Of a DNA stretch of 64,000 bases, positions 19,702 through 28,626 are shown one piece after another. The notes beneath the pieces are model-generated. The model searched no databases, was not told the DNA's origin, and worked only from the letters and a program-made list of their open reading frames with translations. The stretch spans positions 1 through 64,000 of the forward strand of contig JAICSX010000001.1 in NCBI GenBank assembly GCA_025936675.1, written 5' to 3'. Origin of the DNA: Sphingomonas sp. GTDB taxonomy: Bacteria > Pseudomonadota > Alphaproteobacteria > Sphingomonadales > Sphingomonadaceae. The number at the start of each line of letters is the position of its first letter. Position 1 is the stretch's first letter. The translations under genes and the position numbers were made by a program.

Positions 19702-20252
19702 ACGCCTTCTGGAGCTATTTCTGGCCTGCGTTCGGCGTAGGAGTCATTTTCGGTATTCTCGCCGGAGCAGTGGCATTTCGAGTGAGGATCGTGCGCGACC
19801 CCGAGCGGCCCCATGAGCCGACCCTCTTCGCCCGGCCCCGCCGCAAGCGCTACGCGTTGCTCGCCGCGGGAGTCGTAGCGTCGCTCGTCGCCGCTTCGCT
19901 ATGGCATGGGCCTTTGGGCGCCGCCGATCGCTTGTCAAAGAAGGTGGAGCAGGATTCTCGTCTCACGCTCGTCAACAACGAGGCTCCGGCCGGCATGATC
20001 GCCCAGATGCACCACGGGCCGCTCACACGGCAGGTGATCCTGTCGGGACCGGGCAACGATTTTCAGCGAGGCGAAGCCGTTCGGCTGCTCGACCAGATCC
20101 CCGGCGTGAGCGAAGCCAGCTGGAATCGCACCCCCGGCATTCCGCTGATTGTCGAAGGTATGGCGGTTGCTTTGCTGGGCTTCCTTTTCGGGCTGCTGGT
20201 CGCCTATCTGGTCGAGCTTCGCCGTCGCTACAACTCGCAATGGAACTGGTGA
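19698..20252 (+). CDS. small membrane protein with BON-like periplasmic segment
   Basis: 184 residues. There are hydrophobic segments near residues 7-27 and 50-70 and a long one at about 150-175, with a soluble central stretch between. The centre (R-L-T-L-V-N-N, Q-V-I-L-S-G-P, I-P-G-V-S-E-A-S-W) resembles a lone BON-type fold as seen in OmpA-family proteins. This is a weak call from pattern only. ATGA overlap with purD and a 4-base gap to the next gene suggest an operon. The function is unknown. Confidence 0.7.
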   Translation: MNAFWSYFWPAFGVGVIFGILAGAVAFRVRIVRDPERPHEPTLFARPRRKRYALLAAGVVASLVAASLWHGPLGAADRLSKKVEQDSRLTLVNNEAPAGMIAQMHHGPLTRQVILSGPGNDFQRGEAVRLLDQIPGVSEASWNRTPGIPLIVEGMAVALLGFLFGLLVAYLVELRRRYNSQWNW

Positions 20253-20256
20253 CTGA

Positions 20257-20748
20257 ATGGATTTTCTTCATGGAACTTGGCCGCCGATCATCATCGCGGT
20301 CGCGCTGCTCATCGTCCTCGCCCTGCTCGTCCTTCGTCCCCGCCAAAGGGTCAAGCTGACCGATAGCGCGCCGGTTCGGCCGCACATGGTGCAGAAGGTG
20401 CCGCCGGAGGGCCGCGGCATCGTCGGCGAGGCGGCCGCCGCAACCAGCGACGTTACCGGCGCGATCTTCCGCGCGCCCGTCCATCAACAGCTCGACGGTG
20501 AGAAGCTGCCGACTGACGATTTGTGCCGCCTCAAGGGCGTCGGGCCCAAGTTCGCCGACGCGCTTCATGGTCTCGGGTTCAATCGCTTCGACCAGATCGC
20601 TGCGCTGACGCCGACCGAGGTCGAGCGGCTCGATGCGCGGCTTGGCACCTTCGCCGGCCGGCTCTCCCGCGACCGCATCGTCGAGCAGGCGGACTATCTC
20701 GCCCGGGACGATATCGACGGGTTCGAGCAGAGGTTCGGGAAGCTGTAG
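20257..20748 (+). CDS. membrane-anchored helix-hairpin-helix protein
   Basis: 163 residues. One N-terminal transmembrane helix (I-I-I-A-V-A-L-L-I-V-L-A-L-L-V-L) is followed by a variable linker. The C-terminal domain carries the helix-hairpin-helix pattern L-C-R-L-K-G-V-G-P-K-F-A-D-A-L and I-A-A-L-T-P-T-E-V-E-R-L, similar to the domain annotated as 'flap endonuclease-1-like' in alphaproteobacteria. It probably binds DNA or protein; nuclease activity is not evident. It sits directly downstream of the BON-like membrane protein. Confidence 0.75.
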   Translation: MDFLHGTWPPIIIAVALLIVLALLVLRPRQRVKLTDSAPVRPHMVQKVPPEGRGIVGEAAAATSDVTGAIFRAPVHQQLDGEKLPTDDLCRLKGVGPKFADALHGLGFNRFDQIAALTPTEVERLDARLGTFAGRLSRDRIVEQADYLARDDIDGFEQRFGKL

Positions 20749-20751
20749 GTT

Positions 20752-20765
20752 CTAATGTCTGCTTT
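20752..20765. repeat. left arm of 14-bp inverted repeat flanking a membrane-protein gene
   Basis: The 14 bases CTAATGTCTGCTTT are the exact reverse complement of 21245-21258. The flanking bases (GGGTGGAAAGC) resemble a dispersed repeat known from sphingomonad and Bradyrhizobium intergenic regions (from memory). Confidence 0.7.
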
Positions 20766-20774
20766 GGGTGGAAA

Positions 20775-20790
20775 GCTGACGCTAGTCAGC
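20775..20790 (-). terminator. small hairpin over the stop codon of the membrane-protein gene
   Basis: A perfect 6-bp stem (GCTGAC/GTCAGC) with a four-base loop covers the stop codon of the minus-strand gene at 20782. There is no T run, so a terminator role is only possible. Confidence 0.35.
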
Positions 20791-21255
20791 GTCCTGCGCG
20801 TAGCGCGGCTCAGGCGTCATAACCAATCGATCCGGAACGCCGTGAAGTGAGCGAAAAATGAAGTAGATGATTGCCAAAAGAAGCGCGGTATCCGCTACTG
20901 CGAATGGTATTAAGGACAGCCCTGTCCACTGAGCAGCAAACGACCAGTCGATGAGTGCCACTGCGGCGATATGCAACGCTGCCAAGACACCGATGGTGAG
21001 CCAAAACCAGACTTGCCTACGGAGAGGCCACGAAATTCTCACCACGAGTGCAAACGAGCAAACGAACGCCCCCGCTATCGTGGCTCCGCCTTCCCCTAGG
21101 ACGTAGGCAAATCCGAAATAGGCAACGAGCGCACCCAGACCGATAATCGCGCCTTCCCAGCGGCTGGGAGCATAGAAAGGGGAAGCGGGTGCGCCTGTCA
21201 TCGAGGGGAAGATTGCACGTTTAGCTAGTGGCAGGAATGGGTCGAAAGCAGACAT
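20782..21255 (-). CDS. four-helix membrane protein of unknown function
   Basis: 157 residues with about four hydrophobic segments (A-I-I-G-L-G-A-L-V-A-Y; A-F-V-C-S-F-A-L-V-V; W-L-T-I-G-V-L-A-A-L; L-L-L-A-I-I-Y-F-I-F). I do not recognise a family. The whole gene lies between the arms of a 14-bp inverted repeat, and its apparent start (M-S-A-F-D-P) is made of repeat sequence, so the true start may be the ATG at 21201. Base composition is somewhat more AT-rich than its neighbours. It may be an acquired or cassette-like gene. Confidence 0.65.
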   Translation of the reverse strand: MSAFDPFLPLAKRAIFPSMTGAPASPFYAPSRWEGAIIGLGALVAYFGFAYVLGEGGATIAGAFVCSFALVVRISWPLRRQVWFWLTIGVLAALHIAAVALIDWSFAAQWTGLSLIPFAVADTALLLAIIYFIFRSLHGVPDRLVMTPEPRYAQDAD

Positions 21256-21258
21256 TAG
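21245..21258. repeat. right arm of 14-bp inverted repeat
   Basis: Exact inverted copy of 20752-20765; it supplies the first codons of the annotated frame. Confidence 0.7.
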
Positions 21259-21344
21259 CCTCTGCGAAGAATCTGCTGTCCTACAGGCCCCGATTTGTGG
21301 TCGATGCTGGTTGATTCAGCGATGCTTCGCGATTTCGAGCGGCG

Positions 21345-21379
21345 AATCTTCACAAAGCTGCTCCGACATTGTGAAGATT
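21345..21379. repeat. 11-bp perfect hairpin
   Basis: AATCTTCACAA (21345-21355) pairs with TTGTGAAGATT (21369-21379) around a 13-base loop. It sits 16 bases beyond the 3' end of the CBS-domain gene. Without a T run it could be a terminator-like structure, an mRNA-stabilising structure or an operator. Confidence 0.5.
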
Positions 21380-21394
21380 GGACGGCGGCCAGCC

Positions 21395-22738
21395 CTAGCC
21401 CACCGCTTCCGCTTCGCTCGCCGCCGTTCTGCGCTTGGGACGCGACGCAATCAGCTTGTCGATCTTGCGTCCGTCCATGTCGACAATCTCGAAGGACCAG
21501 CCGTCGTGGCGGAACTTCTCGCCCGTTTCAGGTAAATGCTTCAGCACGGACAGCGCAAAGCCGGCGGCCGTGGCATAGTCGCGGTCGGCGGGCAGGTTCA
21601 CGCCGAGGCGGTCGGCGAGGAGATCGGCACTCGCGGCGCCCGACACCAGCCAGCTGCCGTCGTCGCGCTCGACCAGGGGCGGCTCCTCGCCCTGCTCGAC
21701 ATCGTGCGCGAAGGTGCCGGCGAGCGCGGCAAGAAGGCTTCCCGGCGTGACGATCCCGTCGAGATGGCCATATTCGTCATGGACCAACGCGAGCGGGACA
21801 TCAGCGGCGCGAAGGACGGCAAGCGCGTCCATTGCGTCCATGAGGTCGGGGATCACCGGCGCCTTCCGGCACAATTGCTTGAGATTGATCGAGCGGCCCT
21901 CCAACGCGGCCGCCATCACGTCCCGCGTCTGGATGACTCCGGTGATATTCTCGACGGCGCCGTCGGCAACCGGAATCCGACTGTGCGGCGTTTCGAGCAG
22001 CGCGAGGCGGATCTCCTCGGGACTGGCGCCGATGTCGATCCAGTCAATCTCCGTCCTCGGAGTCATGACTTCGCGCACAGGCCGATCGGCGAGCCTAACG
22101 ATTCCGGAGATCATCGCCCGCTCGTCTTCTTCTAGCACGCCCGCGGTTTGTGCCTCGGCGATCACCAGGTGAAGCTCCTCGGCGGTGACCTGGTTCTTCG
22201 ATTCGCGGTCGAGCCCAAACAGCCTGAAGATGAAGGCGCTCGATCTGTCGAGCAGCCAGACGAACGGCGCCGTAATGAGCGACAGCCATCTCATCGGTTT
22301 GGCAATGACCGCTGCAATCGGCTCGGGCGAACGAAGCGCCATCTGCTTAGGCACGATCTCGCCGATGACCAGCGAAACATAGGTAATGATCACGACCACC
22401 ACGCCATAGCCGAGCGTGTGCGCCGATCCGTGACTGAGGCCCGCAAGCTCGAGCCGTTCGGCGACCGGCTCTCCAAGGCTCGCACCGGAGAAGGCTCCGT
22501 TGATAATGGTGATGAGCGTAATCCCGCTCTGCACCGTCGAAAGGAATCGACCGGGCTCCCCCGCGAGGTCCAGCGCGCATTGCGCACCCGAGCTTCCGCT
22601 CCGCGCCATCGCCCTCAGCCGCGCATCGCGCGACGAGACGATCGCGAGTTCGCTCAGCGCCAGCACCCCATTCAATGCGATCAGCGCAAGGATGAGAATG
22701 ACGTCGAGCCAGGGTATGGGGGCTAAATGGTCGCTCAT
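21395..22738 (-). CDS. CNNM/CorC-TlyC-type membrane protein with CBS domains
   Basis: 447 residues of the UPF0053 'hemolysin-related' family, implicated in Mg/Co or divalent-cation efflux; the haemolysin name is historical. An N-terminal DUF21/CNNM membrane domain with about four helices (I-L-I-L-A-L-I-A-L-N-G-V-L-A-L-S-E; V-I-G-E-I-V-P-K-Q) is followed by a CBS pair (V-R-E-V-M-T-P-R-T-E; S-R-I-P-V-A-D-G) and a C-terminal CorC_HlyC domain ending in an E-I-V-D-M-D-G motif. The ATG at 22738 is preferred over a TTG nine bases upstream. Confidence 0.92.
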   Translation of the reverse strand: MSDHLAPIPWLDVILILALIALNGVLALSELAIVSSRDARLRAMARSGSSGAQCALDLAGEPGRFLSTVQSGITLITIINGAFSGASLGEPVAERLELAGLSHGSAHTLGYGVVVVIITYVSLVIGEIVPKQMALRSPEPIAAVIAKPMRWLSLITAPFVWLLDRSSAFIFRLFGLDRESKNQVTAEELHLVIAEAQTAGVLEEDERAMISGIVRLADRPVREVMTPRTEIDWIDIGASPEEIRLALLETPHSRIPVADGAVENITGVIQTRDVMAAALEGRSINLKQLCRKAPVIPDLMDAMDALAVLRAADVPLALVHDEYGHLDGIVTPGSLLAALAGTFAHDVEQGEEPPLVERDDGSWLVSGAASADLLADRLGVNLPADRDYATAAGFALSVLKHLPETGEKFRHDGWSFEIVDMDGRKIDKLIASRPKRRTAASEAEAVG

Positions 22739-22859
22739 GGGCGGCAAAGTTAATGTAGCCTGCTCTTGCCGCCGTCCACAAGCAGCGCTTCACTTGTGGT
22801 GCGCGGAACTGTCGCGCGGCGCACCGGTTTCAATCCAAGAACATGGGGAGCTTGCCAGA

Positions 22860-23519
22860 ATGACGATCGACCGCTGCACCAAGGCGCTGGCCCTCGGCTG
22901 CCTGATCGCTGTCGTGACCGGCTGCGAGACCGCGCCGCCGCCGCCTGTGGCAGTGCCTGCGTCCTTCCGGCCCTTGGGCCTGACTGCGCCTTACCTGATG
23001 GGCGACGTGATCGGCGGGTACAGGACGCGCGCCGCCAAGATGCGGGCTGCGAAGATCCGGCCCCTGACAGCTGCAGAAGTCCCCGCGTACATGGCCAATC
23101 TCGAGACAGAGCTTCGCCAGCAGACTGCCGGCATCGGCCTCGACGTGCTCAACGTCGGTGGATCGATCGTGATCAGGATCCCGGCGGCGTTCACCTTCGA
23201 CGAGGGAAGCGCGACGGTGAAGGGGACAACGGACGCGACTTTGCTCGAGATTTCGCGGACCGTGAAGACCCGCAACAAGACCTTCGTCGACGTGCTCGCG
23301 CATACCGACACCACCGGCTCGCCGCAGGTGAACCAGGCACTGTCGGACCGGCGCGCGGCCGCCGTCGCGAGCTACCTCGCCGGTCACGGCGTTGCGAGGA
23401 CACGGATCGCGTCGAAGGGTCTCGGCGAGACCGCTCCCCTCTATAATCCGGAGACGACTGACACCCAGCGCGCAGCGAACCGCCGGATCGAGATCAGGCT
23501 GGTTCCGTACCGCGGCTGA
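22860..23519 (+). CDS. OmpA-family lipoprotein
   Basis: 219 residues. The lipoprotein signal ends in V-V-T-G-C, so it should be lipid-anchored. The C-terminal OmpA domain binds peptidoglycan: F-D-E-G-S-A-T-V-K, V-L-A-H-T-D-T-T-G-S, L-S-D-R-R-A-A-A-V and N-R-R-I-E-I-R. It belongs to the YiaD-like group. The frame is open far upstream, but the lipobox fixes the start near the ATG at 22860. It converges with tadA with no gap, and is divergent from the CBS-domain gene. Confidence 0.92.
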   Translation: MTIDRCTKALALGCLIAVVTGCETAPPPPVAVPASFRPLGLTAPYLMGDVIGGYRTRAAKMRAAKIRPLTAAEVPAYMANLETELRQQTAGIGLDVLNVGGSIVIRIPAAFTFDEGSATVKGTTDATLLEISRTVKTRNKTFVDVLAHTDTTGSPQVNQALSDRRAAAVASYLAGHGVARTRIASKGLGETAPLYNPETTDTQRAANRRIEIRLVPYRG

Positions 23520-23981
23520 TTAGTCCCTTTGGCGCCGCTCCGCGAAGAAGCGCCTGAGGATCTCGGCGGACTCCTCTTCTCCAATTCCGCCGAGCACGTC
23601 GGGCCGATGATGGCAGGTCGGCTGAGCAAAAATTCGCGCACCGTGGACGACTCCACCGCCTTTCGGGTCCTCCGCGCCAAAGCAAAGCGTTTTCAGACGC
23701 GCGACGGCGACCGCGGCAGCGCACATCGCGCATGGCTCCAGGGTCACCCACAAGGTGCAGTCGTCAAGGCGGGAGGTGCCGAGCTTCGCCGCCGCAGTGC
23801 GGATCGCTTCCATCTCCGCATGTGCAGTCGGGTCAGTAGAGCCGCGCATTGCGTTACGGGCCTCCGCGATAATCTCGTCCCCTAGCGTTACGACAGCGCC
23901 GACCGGCACTTCTCCCATTTCGGCAGCTTCCGCTGCAAGGTCGAGCGCCCGGCGCATGGCAAAGGGAAGCGGAAAGCCCAT
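23520..23981 (-). CDS. tadA: tRNA(adenine-34) deaminase
   Basis: 153 residues. TadA converts A34 to inosine in tRNA-Arg(ACG), an essential reaction. The zinc/catalytic motifs are plain: H-A-E-M-E-A (catalytic Glu) and P-C-A-M-C-A-A-A. The surrounding G-A-V-V...R-N and L-E-P-C fit the family, as does the length. Confidence 0.95.
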   Translation of the reverse strand: MGFPLPFAMRRALDLAAEAAEMGEVPVGAVVTLGDEIIAEARNAMRGSTDPTAHAEMEAIRTAAAKLGTSRLDDCTLWVTLEPCAMCAAAVAVARLKTLCFGAEDPKGGGVVHGARIFAQPTCHHRPDVLGGIGEEESAEILRRFFAERRQRD

Positions 23982-24025
23982 GGCCGAGGGCTAGACTAGC
24001 GACGCAACCGAGTCACATTCGCGCA

Positions 24026-24304
24026 TTATTGGCCGTTGTTGGTCGCGGGTGCCGTCTGGTTTTGGTCAGGCTTCTGTACGCTTAAGGTGGGGACGGTGAC
24101 GGTTTTCTGCGCCGAGCCGACCTTCACCGATCCCGTCTCGACATCGAATGCCGGCGGCTGGCCGCCGCTCGCCTTTATTCCATTGCTCGTCGTCGTCAGT
24201 TGCGGCGCCTTTCCGCCCCGCATGTTCAAGTCGAGGAAACCCGATGCCACCGCGATGATGACGATTACGACGACAAGAATGAGGATGAAGACAATCGCGC
24301 GCAT
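24026..24304 (-). CDS. small single-pass membrane protein of unknown function
   Basis: 92 residues from the ATG at 24304 (CAGGGATC just upstream). One long hydrophobic helix (I-V-F-I-L-I-L-V-V-V-I-V-I-I-A-V-A) is followed by a hydrophilic, Q/T/N-rich tail without recognisable motifs. A longer frame to 24361 has a poor N-terminus. It is divergent from rpmB. The family is unknown. Confidence 0.6.
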   Translation of the reverse strand: MRAIVFILILVVVIVIIAVASGFLDLNMRGGKAPQLTTTSNGIKASGGQPPAFDVETGSVKVGSAQKTVTVPTLSVQKPDQNQTAPATNNGQ

Positions 24305-24495
24305 GATCCCTGTTCCCGACAGAATATAACGATAGTGCGTGACGCGGTGCGCAACCGACATTTATTAAACGCAAATATTGTGCGACGGTTGCTATCGCAA
24401 CAGGCGGCGTAACGTTGACGAGCCGCGCCCGAGCGGCTAACGGGCGGCGCTCTTCGGGCCCGACAAAGGCTCGTCACAAAATCAGGATAAAGATC

Positions 24496-24792
24496 ATGTC
24501 GCGGGTTTGCGAGCTGACCGGCAAGGGCCGGCAGGTGGGCAACAATGTTTCCCACGCCAACAACAAGACGAAGCGGACGTTCCTGCCCAATCTGCAGAAC
24601 GTGACGTTGCTTTCCGACGCGCTTGGGACGAGCATCAAGCTTCGCGTCTCGACCCACGGGCTGCGCTCGGTGGAGCATGTCGGCGGTCTCGATAACTGGC
24701 TTTTGAAGACCAGCGACGACAAGCTGTCGCCCAAGGTCCGCAAGCTCAAGAAAGAGATTGCGAAAAAGACTGCTGAGCAGCCGGCCGCTTAA
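24496..24792 (+). CDS. rpmB: 50S ribosomal protein L28
   Basis: 98 residues. [22 protein letters not shown] is the classic L28 start, followed by K-R-T-F-L-P-N-L and L-R-V-S-T-H-G-L-R. The C-terminal extension beyond the ~78-residue E. coli protein is usual in alphaproteobacteria. The ATG at 24496 is preceded by AGGATAA; upstream in-frame codons are not L28-like. A 6-bp hairpin at 24421-24438 lies in the presumed leader. Confidence 0.96.
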   Translation: MSRVCELTGKGRQVGNNVSHANNKTKRTFLPNLQNVTLLSDALGTSIKLRVSTHGLRSVEHVGGLDNWLLKTSDDKLSPKVRKLKKEIAKKTAEQPAA

Positions 24793-24824
24793 GTCGGCTA
24801 ACCAACTGAATTCATTGCGGTTTT

Positions 24825-24990
24825 CCTGAACATAGGCTGCACGCCGTGTTCAGGGTTTATACCCCGCGAATCAGGCATAAGTGTCTGTATTGGCGGGGTT
24901 ATCCCCTTTTCCCTGCCGCGCCTGGAGACAGGCAACTTCCCTCGCGTCGCGTAACGAGGGGGCCCCGGTGCGCGTTGTTGCGCCGGGGCC
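24825..24990 (+). other. cluster of hairpins between rpmB and cobT (possible structured RNA)
   Basis: Five helices can be drawn in 166 bases: 24825-24832/24847-24854 (8 bp, perfect), 24861-24867/24893-24899 (7 bp), 24920-24924/24929-24933 (5 bp closing a GAGA tetraloop on the plus strand), 24939-24944/24955-24960 (6 bp), and 24961-24968/24984-24990 with an inner GCGC pairing (GC-rich). No ORF is convincing here. It may be a small RNA, an rpmB 3' structure or the cobT terminator region. No T run follows on either strand. Confidence 0.4.
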
Positions 24991-24996
24991 AATTCT

Positions 24997-26808
24997 CTAT
25001 GCGCTTTCGAAGAGGTTCGCGAGCTGCTCGACCATCGCTCCGGCGAGCTGGTCGGCGTCCATGATCGTGACCGCGCGACTGTAGTAACGGGTCACGTCGT
25101 GCCCGATGCCGATAGCGATGAGCTCGACCGTCGACCTCTTCTCGATCCAGTCGATGACCTGCCGCAGGTGCCGTTCGAGGTAGCTTCCGCCGTTGGCCGA
25201 GGCGGTCGAATCGTCGACCGGCGCACCGTCGGAGATCACCATCAGGATCCGCCGCTCCTCCGGCCGCGCGATCAGCCGGGTGTGCGCCCACAGGAGCGCC
25301 TCGCCATCGATATTCTCCTTGAGCAGCCCCTCCCGCATCATGAGGCCGAGATTTCGCCGCGAATGGCGGTAAGGCTCGTCGGCGCGCTTGTAGACGATGT
25401 GCCGAAGGTCATTGAGCCGCCCGGGGTTTGGCGGACGTCCCGCTGTCAGCCACGCTTCGCGGCTCTGACCGCCCTTCCAGCCGCGCGTCGTGAAGCCCAG
25501 GATCTCCGTCGCCACGCCGCACCGCTCCAACGTCCGCGTGAGGATGTCGCCGCAGATCGCGGCGATCGCGATCGGCCGACCGCGCATCGATCCTGAATTG
25601 TCGATCAGAAGCGACACCACGGTGTCCTTGAATTCGGTGTCGCGCTCGATCTTGTAGCTCAGCGAATGCGCGGGGCTGACAACGACGCGGGCGAGCCGCG
25701 CAGCGTCGAGGATGCCCTCTTCCTGGTCGAAGTCCCAGCTTCGCGCCTGCTGCGCCATCAACCGCCGCTGCAGCCGGTTGGCGAGCCGCGTCACAACTGT
25801 CTGCAGTCCCGCCATCTGCTGGTCCAGATAGGCGCGCAGCCGGCCGAGCTCTTCTTCGTCGCAGAGCTCCTCAGCCTCGACGATTTCGTCGAACCGCGTC
25901 GTAAAGGCTTTGTAGTCGGTCGGCGGTGAGAGGTCCCAGTTGCGCCGCGATGGAGCGGCCGAGACGGCATCGGCCAGCTCGTCCCCGGCGCTTGTCTCGT
26001 CCTCGCCGGCCTCGAACTCGTCGCTGGATTCGCCTTGGGCGTCCTCGTCCTCCACCTCCTCCCCGCGCATTTCGACATCGCCGCCGCCTGGGGTGCCTTC
26101 GTCGCCCTGCTCCGCCTTGTCCTCGCTTCCCCCGTCGTCGCCTTCCGCGTCGTCGCCGGCATCTTCCGGTTGTTCGTCCGCGTCTTCAGCAGCAGCGAGG
26201 TCGAGGTCTTCGAGCAGCCGCCGCGACAGCTTCGCAAAGGCGGCCTGGTCGTCCAGCGTCAGAGCAAGGGCGTCCAGCTCCGCTGCTGCCTTGTCCTCGA
26301 TCCATGGCGCGATCAGCTTGAGCCCGCTTTCGGCGGCGCGCGGCGGCGCCTCGCCGGTCAGCCGCTCTCGCGCGATCAGGCTGACCGCCGTCGCAAGTGG
26401 AACCTCTTCGGCGTTCCTGGCACGGACGATCGCGTCCCCGCGCACCCGCGCCTCGGTCAGCTGAGACAGGTTTTCGCGCACTCCGCCCATTGCTCGAGCG
26501 CCAAGGGCTTCGACGCGAGCGGTCTCGAGCGCATCAAATACGGCGCGCGCGTCGGCATCGACAGGCGCTGTCCGCGCATGGAGGCGAGCGTCATGGTATC
26601 GCAGGCGCAGCGCCGCGGAATCGGCGGCCCCCCGCGCTTCGGCGACCAGCTTAGGCTCGAGTGACAGACCGGGAGACGGAACGCGCGCGGTCTTACCCGA
26701 CGCTGGTGCGAGATCCGACGCAAAAACGATCTCTGCGTCGGCGTCCTTCGCAATTGCGCGCGTCGCACCTGCGAGGGCGCGCCGGAAAAGATCAATTCGT
26801 TCGGCCAT
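24997..26808 (-). CDS. cobT: cobaltochelatase subunit CobT
   Basis: 603 residues. CobT is the VWA-containing subunit of aerobic cobaltochelatase (with CobN and the AAA+ subunit CobS), which inserts cobalt into hydrogenobyrinate diamide. The N-terminal [12 protein letters not shown] is typical. The middle is a very acidic Asp/Glu/Gly-rich stretch (about residues 190-290). The C-terminal VWA domain has the [14 protein letters not shown] motif. The ATG at 26808 is preferred over the GTG at 26868. It is separated from cobS by the metalloprotease gene on the other strand, although cobS-cobT normally adjoin. Confidence 0.93.
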   Translation of the reverse strand: MAERIDLFRRALAGATRAIAKDADAEIVFASDLAPASGKTARVPSPGLSLEPKLVAEARGAADSAALRLRYHDARLHARTAPVDADARAVFDALETARVEALGARAMGGVRENLSQLTEARVRGDAIVRARNAEEVPLATAVSLIARERLTGEAPPRAAESGLKLIAPWIEDKAAAELDALALTLDDQAAFAKLSRRLLEDLDLAAAEDADEQPEDAGDDAEGDDGGSEDKAEQGDEGTPGGGDVEMRGEEVEDEDAQGESSDEFEAGEDETSAGDELADAVSAAPSRRNWDLSPPTDYKAFTTRFDEIVEAEELCDEEELGRLRAYLDQQMAGLQTVVTRLANRLQRRLMAQQARSWDFDQEEGILDAARLARVVVSPAHSLSYKIERDTEFKDTVVSLLIDNSGSMRGRPIAIAAICGDILTRTLERCGVATEILGFTTRGWKGGQSREAWLTAGRPPNPGRLNDLRHIVYKRADEPYRHSRRNLGLMMREGLLKENIDGEALLWAHTRLIARPEERRILMVISDGAPVDDSTASANGGSYLERHLRQVIDWIEKRSTVELIAIGIGHDVTRYYSRAVTIMDADQLAGAMVEQLANLFESA

Positions 26809-26877
26809 CAGACGTGCATGTAGCGGAGCGGACCATCTGCCTGAAGGGGCCTCGTGCACCGTTTCCACGTTTCGAAA

Positions 26878-26925
26878 AGCAAATTATTACCAAAAGTTAA
26901 TTTGTGATTGACTCATTACAACGGC
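26878..26925. promoter_or_regulatory. AT-rich intergenic stretch upstream of the metalloprotease gene
   Basis: A markedly AT-rich run in otherwise GC-rich DNA lies between the divergent cobT and metalloprotease genes and includes TTAATTTGTGATTGACTCAT. It is a plausible promoter region; exact -35/-10 elements cannot be fixed by eye. Confidence 0.35.
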
Positions 26926-27003
26926 GCGAGCAGCCTGCTTCCTTCGCACGAGTGAGTGCGGCTGTGGCGCTCGCTTCGGCGAGTGCGGCGTAGGGAGTAA
27001 GCC

Positions 27004-28626
27004 ATGAACTTGGTTCAGCGCGTCGGGCCGGTTTCGACAACGGCGACAGACTTCAATCTCGATACAATGTACGATCTCGGGTACCGCTATTACGGCACCA
27101 AGCCGATCATCGGCCTGGACGGCGTGATCGACCACATCGACAGCGGAACATCCATCACCGTCCCCGCCGATGGTGTGATCACCTACGGTTTCTTCGACGG
27201 CAATCATGCGGTCGGAGTCAATAACAATCCGCACCTCGGCGAAGGACAAGGCTATTCGCCCTTCTCGCCCGAGCAGGAGGCCGCGGCGGTGCAGGCGATA
27301 AGCTTGTGGGACGACCTCATCCCGCAGACGTTCGTCAATATCGGGGATGTGAGCGTCAGCCAGTGGGCACATGGCGACGCTACGATCCTTCTCCAGAACA
27401 CGACGACAGGACCGGCGCAGGCCTGGACCTATTATCCTGGCAACGTCCATCAGTACGAGCGGATCAGCAGCGACGTGTGGACCGACACACCGTCGGACAA
27501 TTGGTCAAACGACTGGTTCGGCAACATGGGTTACGGCGACACGACGCTGATCCATGAGCTCGGCCATTCGCTCGGCTTATCCCACCCGGGCGCGTACAAT
27601 TACGACCCGAACGTGACGCAAGATTACGCCGGTCTTGCGGAATATGCGCAGGACAGCACGCAATATTCGATCATGTCCTATTGGCCGGCGACCCAGACGG
27701 GCGCTCGGATCGTCAACTGGAATACGCTGCTGTACGGCTATGCCCAGACACCGCTGCTCCATGATGTCCTCACGATCCAGGATAAGTATGGCGCGGATCC
27801 GACGACCCGGGCGGGCGACACCACCTATGGCTTCAACTCGAACGCGGGGAACAACCTGTTCGACTTCTCTCAGAACAGCTACCCGTATCTGACCATCTAC
27901 GACGCTGGCGGGCATGATAAGATCGATCTGTCGGGCTTCACCGTGTCTCAGTTCGTCGACTTGCACGCGGGCTCATTCAGCTCGATTGGCGCGGGTTCGC
28001 CGAACCCGGACGTCGCCAATGCTCAGCTGGCCCAGCTGACGTCGTTGTCAGGTGAGGATTGGGGAACGTACGATTCGGCGACCGCTGCTCTGACGAACAG
28101 CATCCTCGCGTCTTACGAAAATGCGAACGCGAAATCGATTGCTCAGGACTTGTCCTATTATGGCCAAAGTCCGGTCACCGGAATCGCGACATCAGAGTAT
28201 CAGAATGTGTCGATTGCTTACGGTGTAACCATCGAAGACGCGACCGGAGGTTCGGCTCGCGATCTTCTTTGGGGCAACGAGGTGGCGAACGTGCTGAGCG
28301 GGCTTGGCGGCAATGACGTGCTTAACGGATTTGAGGGCAATGACACGCTGATTGGCGGCACCGGCACTGACACGCTCACCGGCGGCGCGGGCGACGATGT
28401 GTTCGTGTTCGCGAATGACGGATCGACGGACACGATCACCGACTTCCAAAGCGGTCACGACCGTATCGACCTGAGCGGCATTGGCGGCGCGACTTCGGCC
28501 TATGTGAGCTATGACGCCACGCACCATCAGGTCGCAATCGATACCAACCACGACGGCACTGCCGACATGTTCATCAATGTGCTCGGAAGCTCGCCGGTCA
28601 GTGGCGACTATATCTTCCACGCCTGA
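27004..28626 (+). CDS. serralysin-like (M10B) metalloprotease with RTX repeats
   Basis: 540 residues. The zinc site H-E-L-G-H-S-L-G-L-S-H lies near residue 184 and the Met-turn S-I-M-S-Y near 222, defining the metzincin fold. Four RTX nonapeptides follow (G-G-N-D-V-L-N-G-F and three more, about residues 433-465), binding calcium, then a C-terminal region ending in I-F-H-A of the type recognised by type I secretion. There is no N-terminal signal peptide, as expected for T1SS export. No type I exporter gene is present in the window. It probably degrades extracellular proteins. It is embedded between cobT and cobS on the opposite strand. Confidence 0.92.
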   Translation: MNLVQRVGPVSTTATDFNLDTMYDLGYRYYGTKPIIGLDGVIDHIDSGTSITVPADGVITYGFFDGNHAVGVNNNPHLGEGQGYSPFSPEQEAAAVQAISLWDDLIPQTFVNIGDVSVSQWAHGDATILLQNTTTGPAQAWTYYPGNVHQYERISSDVWTDTPSDNWSNDWFGNMGYGDTTLIHELGHSLGLSHPGAYNYDPNVTQDYAGLAEYAQDSTQYSIMSYWPATQTGARIVNWNTLLYGYAQTPLLHDVLTIQDKYGADPTTRAGDTTYGFNSNAGNNLFDFSQNSYPYLTIYDAGGHDKIDLSGFTVSQFVDLHAGSFSSIGAGSPNPDVANAQLAQLTSLSGEDWGTYDSATAALTNSILASYENANAKSIAQDLSYYGQSPVTGIATSEYQNVSIAYGVTIEDATGGSARDLLWGNEVANVLSGLGGNDVLNGFEGNDTLIGGTGTDTLTGGAGDDVFVFANDGSTDTITDFQSGHDRIDLSGIGGATSAYVSYDATHHQVAIDTNHDGTADMFINVLGSSPVSGDYIFHA

